Positions 6,049 to 6,346 of a stretch of DNA of 6,346 nt are shown in pieces. Origin of the DNA: Candidatus Helarchaeota archaeon. Lineage in GTDB: Archaea > Asgardarchaeota > Lokiarchaeia > Helarchaeales > HEL-GB-A. The translations under genes were made by a program, and so were the position numbers. Under the pieces are notes generated by a model that did not search any database, was not told where the DNA came from, and saw only the letters and a list, made by a program, of their open reading frames with translations. The stretch's first letter is position 1. Each line of letters opens with the position of its first letter. The stretch spans positions 1 to 6,346 of the forward strand of contig JABXJT010000149.1 of assembly GCA_013375455.1 (NCBI GenBank). Reading direction: 5' to 3'.

Positions 6049-6346
6049 ATGAATCGACAAAGATTAACAGCTCTCGTTAAAGTTGGATTAAAGAAAATTA
6101 TTAAAGAACCGGCATATTTGTTTTTAATGCTATTATTTCCTGCAGTCCTCACACTCGCCTTTGGGGCAGCTTTTGGTGACCAACCGGGAATGAATTTTAC
6201 TGCTATGGTTCCAGGTTTGTTTGCCTATGCTAACATCTTCATAATAATGGTTGTCGCTCAATCATTTTCTACTGAGCGGAACGATGGCATGTTAAGAAGA
6301 CTGAATGTCACGCCGATGACCGCCAGCGAATTCATGGGAAGTCATT
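6049..6346 (+). CDS. ABC-2 type transporter permease, N-terminal part (cut by window end)
   Basis: The open frame runs off the window after 99 complete codons and begins MNRQRLTALVKVGLKK. It is the membrane subunit that pairs with the ATPase immediately upstream (1 nt between stop and start). A short basic cytoplasmic N-terminus leads into a first hydrophobic helix at about residues 22-43 (AYLFLMLLFPAVLTLAFGAA). A second lies at about 54-71 (GLFAYANIFIIMVVAQSF). The coupling region that follows, TERNDGMLRRLNVTPMTASEF, has the G-LRRL-TPM pattern characteristic of ABC-2 permeases (about residues 75-94). The ATG at 6049 is chosen for its GGAGGG SD. Complete family members have about six membrane helices and about 250-380 residues, so most of the protein lies beyond the edge. 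The exported substrate cannot be inferred. Confidence 0.92.
   Translation, partial: MNRQRLTALVKVGLKKIIKEPAYLFLMLLFPAVLTLAFGAAFGDQPGMNFTAMVPGLFAYANIFIIMVVAQSFSTERNDGMLRRLNVTPMTASEFMGSH

Noticed and set aside
1..6346. tRNA, rRNA, CRISPR arrays or insertion sequences
   Set aside because: No cloverleaf-like intergenic segment, regularly spaced repeat array, transposase or terminal inverted repeat was seen; the gaps are all under 150 bp.

Overview
The window most likely comes from an anaerobic archaeon. The reasons are a glycyl radical enzyme, an Lrp/AsnC-type regulator built from two HTH-plus-effector units, AT-rich TATA-like boxes upstream of genes, lysine/isoleucine/asparagine-rich proteins, and a mixture of genes with clear Shine-Dalgarno (SD) sequences and genes without them. 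An Asgard (Lokiarchaeia-like) source fits the style of the regulator and the membrane zinc-ribbon protein, but no lineage marker is present, so this remains an inference.

Layout: (1) 27-746 (+) encodes an integral-membrane SAM methyltransferase of the isoprenylcysteine/phospholipid methyltransferase type. (2) 761-1486 (-) encodes a two-helix membrane protein with a C-terminal zinc ribbon; it converges on the methyltransferase with only 14 bp between the stop codons. (3) 1487-1625 is a gap with a probable hairpin terminator and a possible promoter. (4) 1626-4016 (-) encodes a full-length pyruvate formate-lyase-like glycyl radical enzyme (GRE) with all core catalytic elements: the GCVE cysteine/glutamate pair and the C-terminal RIAGY glycyl radical loop. 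(5) 4017-4112 is a short AT-rich divergent promoter region with a small palindrome. (6) 4113-5039 (+) encodes the duplicated Lrp/AsnC-type regulator. (7) 5040-5177 holds a repeat/hairpin cluster with a T tract and then a TATA-like box. (8) 5178-6346 (+) is an ABC-2 exporter operon: an ATPase followed by a permease cut off by the window edge.

The most interesting unit is the divergent pair of GRE and regulator. The regulator probably controls the enzyme, perhaps in response to its substrate or product. The enzyme has the general GRE chemistry set, but several positions that bind diols or choline in characterised dehydratases and lyases appear substituted (from memory of those families). Its substrate is therefore unassigned and may be new. 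No radical-SAM activating enzyme lies within the window; it would have to be supplied from elsewhere. The methyltransferase, zinc-ribbon protein and ABC exporter show no evident functional link to the GRE apart from proximity.
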